In this document: in pieces, positions 62,891 through 64,000 of the stretch
How the letters are laid out: every line of letters starts with the position of its first letter
Numbering within the stretch: position 1 is the first letter of the stretch
Assembly: GCF_009674585.1 (NCBI RefSeq)
Contig: NZ_WKJP01000001.1
Coordinates: forward strand, 1,550,001 to 1,614,000
Reading direction: 5' to 3'
DNA: 64,000 nucleotides
From: Haloferax marinisediminis
GTDB lineage: Archaea > Halobacteriota > Halobacteria > Halobacteriales > Haloferacaceae
Program-made: the position numbers and the translations under genes
Notes under the pieces: generated by a model
The model's database searches: none
Seen by the model: the letters and a program-made list of their open reading frames with translations, nothing else
What the model was told of the DNA's origin: nothing

Positions 62891-63238
62891 TCAAGCAGTC
62901 GTCGTAGCCACGACTCGGCGCTTGTAGAAGTAGTACGCGAGCGCCGCGAGGCCGAGGAAGACGGCGGTGACGCCGTCACCGACTGCACCGCCGGAGAGGA
63001 ACGCCGAGACGATGCTCCCGAGTCCGAGTGCTAGGACGAGGAGGCCGCCACCGAGAATCCATGCTCGGGGGTCGGGATTCGCGTCGGCGTACTGGCCGCT
63101 CTCGATGAGCGCCATCTCCTTTCTGTGGTCGAGATACACCATCACCGCACCGAAGACGAGGATGGCGACACCGAGGAGGACGAATGGCGTGAAGAACAAC
63201 GCGTCACCAAGACCGAATGCAGACTGAACTGGTATCAC
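62891..63238 (-). CDS. Small membrane protein, unknown function
   Basis: 115 residues. Three hydrophobic stretches: about 15-34 (LFFTPFVLLGVAILVFGAVMV), 57-81 (RAWILGGGLLVLALGLGSIVSAF) and 87-105 (GVTAVFLGLAALAYYFYKR). The loop YLDHRKEMALIESGQYADANP between the first two resembles the small DUF6249-like group, an idea only. It ends about 20 bases after the rtcB stop (convergent). Confidence 0.72.
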   Translation of the reverse strand: MIPVQSAFGLGDALFFTPFVLLGVAILVFGAVMVYLDHRKEMALIESGQYADANPDPRAWILGGGLLVLALGLGSIVSAFLSGGAVGDGVTAVFLGLAALAYYFYKRRVVATTTA

Positions 63239-63329
63239 AGACGTCTATCGATGTGAGAGGTATTGAAACACCAGTGATAGTTGTTACCTACTCACGTCTC
63301 GATAAATCGACCAGAACGTATCACCGACC

Positions 63330-63734
63330 TCAGAAGTAGCCCGGTCCACGTGGCCCCGGATTCGGCCCACGCGGACTCGCCGGTCCCTGTCCACCGATGA
63401 CGACGTAGTCGCTCTCGGGGGTCCCGTCGACTTCTCGCCCGTTTTCGTACTTGACGAACGAGAGGTAGAAGTCGCGTCCACAGGGCGACTCCAATCCCGG
63501 ATTCTCGACGTCGTCTGCGTCGCTCACTACGTCGGTCCACGTCACTTCTGCGGCGTCGCTCTCACCACAGACGAAGTGGACACCCTCGGCGTCTTCGAAC
63601 TCCTCGCCGGGGTCGGCGTATTCCCACCCTTCCAGTGGGTACGGCGTCACCGACTTGTCGGCGAGGTAGCCGTCACGTTCGAGTTCGACGACGGCACCGC
63701 AGTGTGGACAGTAGTAGGAGACCGGAAATCCCAT
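63330..63734 (-). CDS. Small zinc-binding hypothetical protein
   Basis: 134 residues starting MGFPVSYYCPHCGAVVELER. The CPHC pair at 9-12 and later Cys residues (VCGESD, SPCGRDF) could coordinate zinc. The middle is acidic (PGEEFEDAEGVHFVC). The C-terminal 20 residues are Gly/Pro-rich (QGPASPRGPNPGPRGPG), a low-complexity tail that stands out. No known family beyond a haloarchaeal conserved protein. Its promoter may share the TATA region at about 63799-63810 with the RNA candidate to the right. Confidence 0.7.
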   Translation of the reverse strand: MGFPVSYYCPHCGAVVELERDGYLADKSVTPYPLEGWEYADPGEEFEDAEGVHFVCGESDAAEVTWTDVVSDADDVENPGLESPCGRDFYLSFVKYENGREVDGTPESDYVVIGGQGPASPRGPNPGPRGPGYF

Positions 63735-63798
63735 GAGAGAATGTAGGATTCTGCGGCCTTAACGCCCCCGCCGGAGTGAGTACGACTCGCCACTGAAG

Positions 63799-63900
63799 TT
63801 TATATACTAATCCGCGGCCAGCAACCGTATCCGTTGAGAATCACCGCGAGGCGTGATGCGGGTGTGCGGCACGTCGCCTCGCGGTCGCGAGTGCCGCCTG
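63799..63900 (+). ncRNA. Candidate structured RNA with a strong TATA box and a potential H-type pseudoknot
   Basis: GTTTATATAC (63798-63807) is a near-ideal TATA box and predicts a start near 63830. Immediately after it, CCGCGAGGCG (63844-63853) pairs perfectly with CGCCTCGCGG (63875-63884), 10 bp. The loop segment GCGGCAC (63866-63872) pairs perfectly with GTGCCGC (63891-63897), 7 bp. The order is stem 1 left, stem 2 left, stem 1 right, stem 2 right: an H-type pseudoknot. An ATG frame (63857 to the window end) is open but Arg-rich and not haloarchaeal-like. Identity unknown; it is not tRNA or recognisable SRP/RNase P. The 3' end is not determined. The TATA element could alternatively serve the minus-strand gene at 63330-63734. 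Confidence 0.4.
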
Positions 63901-63943
63901 TTCGCCATCGATTCAGTCCGCCGTTCAGTGGTCAGTCCCGAGT

Positions 63944-64000
63944 TCAGACGCCCGATGGCCCGTCACCGACGTACCGGAACGCGACACCAGCACGTTCGGC
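63944..64000 (-). CDS. 3' end of a protein gene leaving the window (partial)
   Basis: Read on the minus strand, the last 57 bases give 18 residues, AERAGVAFRYVGDGPSGV, then TGA. The composition (acidic/neutral, GC-rich third positions) is far more protein-like than the opposite strand. Only the C-terminus is present, so nothing can be said of its function. It is convergent with the RNA candidate. Confidence 0.4.
   Translation of the reverse strand, partial: AERAGVAFRYVGDGPSGV

Noticed and set aside
63857-64000. Open ATG frame running to the right edge on the + strand
   Set aside because: Product is Arg/His-rich, unlike haloarchaeal proteins, while the minus strand in the last 57 bases reads as a normal C-terminus.
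1-64000. CRISPR arrays, insertion sequences, integrases, tRNA and rRNA genes
   Set aside because: Looked for regularly spaced repeats, transposase motifs, T-arm and rRNA start sequences; none found.

Overview
The window looks like a stretch of the main chromosome of a haloarchaeon, probably Haloferacaceae (Haloferax or Halogeometricum type). The evidence is a GC-rich sequence with strong C/G at third codon positions, very acidic proteins, twin-arginine signals on exported proteins, AT-rich TATA boxes just upstream of start codons, and archaeal genes (PriS, a GINS subunit, Cdc48, archease/RtcB, TrmB, PanB, ribose-1,5-bisphosphate isomerase, halocyanin). I saw no rRNA, tRNA, CRISPR array, insertion sequence or integrase, so this reads as a stable core region with accessory metabolic genes in the first half.

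Layout. 0-9.6 kb: a geranylgeranyl-reductase-type flavoprotein, a K+ channel with two RCK modules, a CBS protein, an orphan pyruvate-dehydrogenase E1 alpha, then a denitrification pair: copper nitrite reductase (NirK) divergent from a membrane-anchored double-domain halocyanin, its likely electron donor. 9.6-28.3 kb: one-carbon, glyoxylate and redox metabolism: two class V aminotransferases, two SAM-dependent methyltransferases, an S-adenosylmethionine synthetase, an unusual Rieske/ThDP-enzyme fusion, a VOC dioxygenase, an aldo/keto reductase, a berberine-bridge-type oxidase, an HpcH/HpaI aldolase, formate-tetrahydrofolate ligase and a 1032-residue FAD plus Fe-S oxidase. 28.4-39.3 kb: small secreted proteins, HisD, an A-type Fe-S carrier, haloarchaea-specific small proteins, two coupled membrane proteins, dodecin, a 5'-nucleotidase-type phosphoesterase, UspA, a CNNM-type transporter, an Lrp regulator and MscS.

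39.4-47.8 kb is a sugar-responsive unit. A TrmB-family regulator carries a TACT-N7-GAGTA site near its start. A six-gene minus-strand operon (binding lipoprotein, two permeases, ATPase, a 67-residue membrane protein, a Gfo/Idh/MocA dehydrogenase) has a matching site between its TATA box and start codon. 48.2-53.7 kb is information processing and proteostasis: priS and GINS overlapping by 4 bp, peroxiredoxin Bcp, and cdc48 directly behind a small crystallin-like gene whose promoter carries a perfect palindrome.

53.9-64 kb: an alpha/beta hydrolase, PanB, ribose-1,5-bisphosphate isomerase (AMP salvage), a dehydrogenase/isomerase sugar operon, a GNAT acetyltransferase, archease and RtcB (tRNA splicing) flanking a DoxX-like membrane protein, small membrane and zinc-site proteins. 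The window ends with a strong TATA box followed by a sequence able to form an H-type pseudoknot, and the 3' end of a minus-strand gene leaving the window.

The most notable observations are the Rieske-ThDP fusion beside a SAM synthetase and a methyltransferase, the matching TrmB sites, the pseudoknot-forming promoter-proximal sequence at the right edge, and the palindromic promoter of the crystallin-like/cdc48 operon. All functional calls are by reading the sequence; no database search was run.
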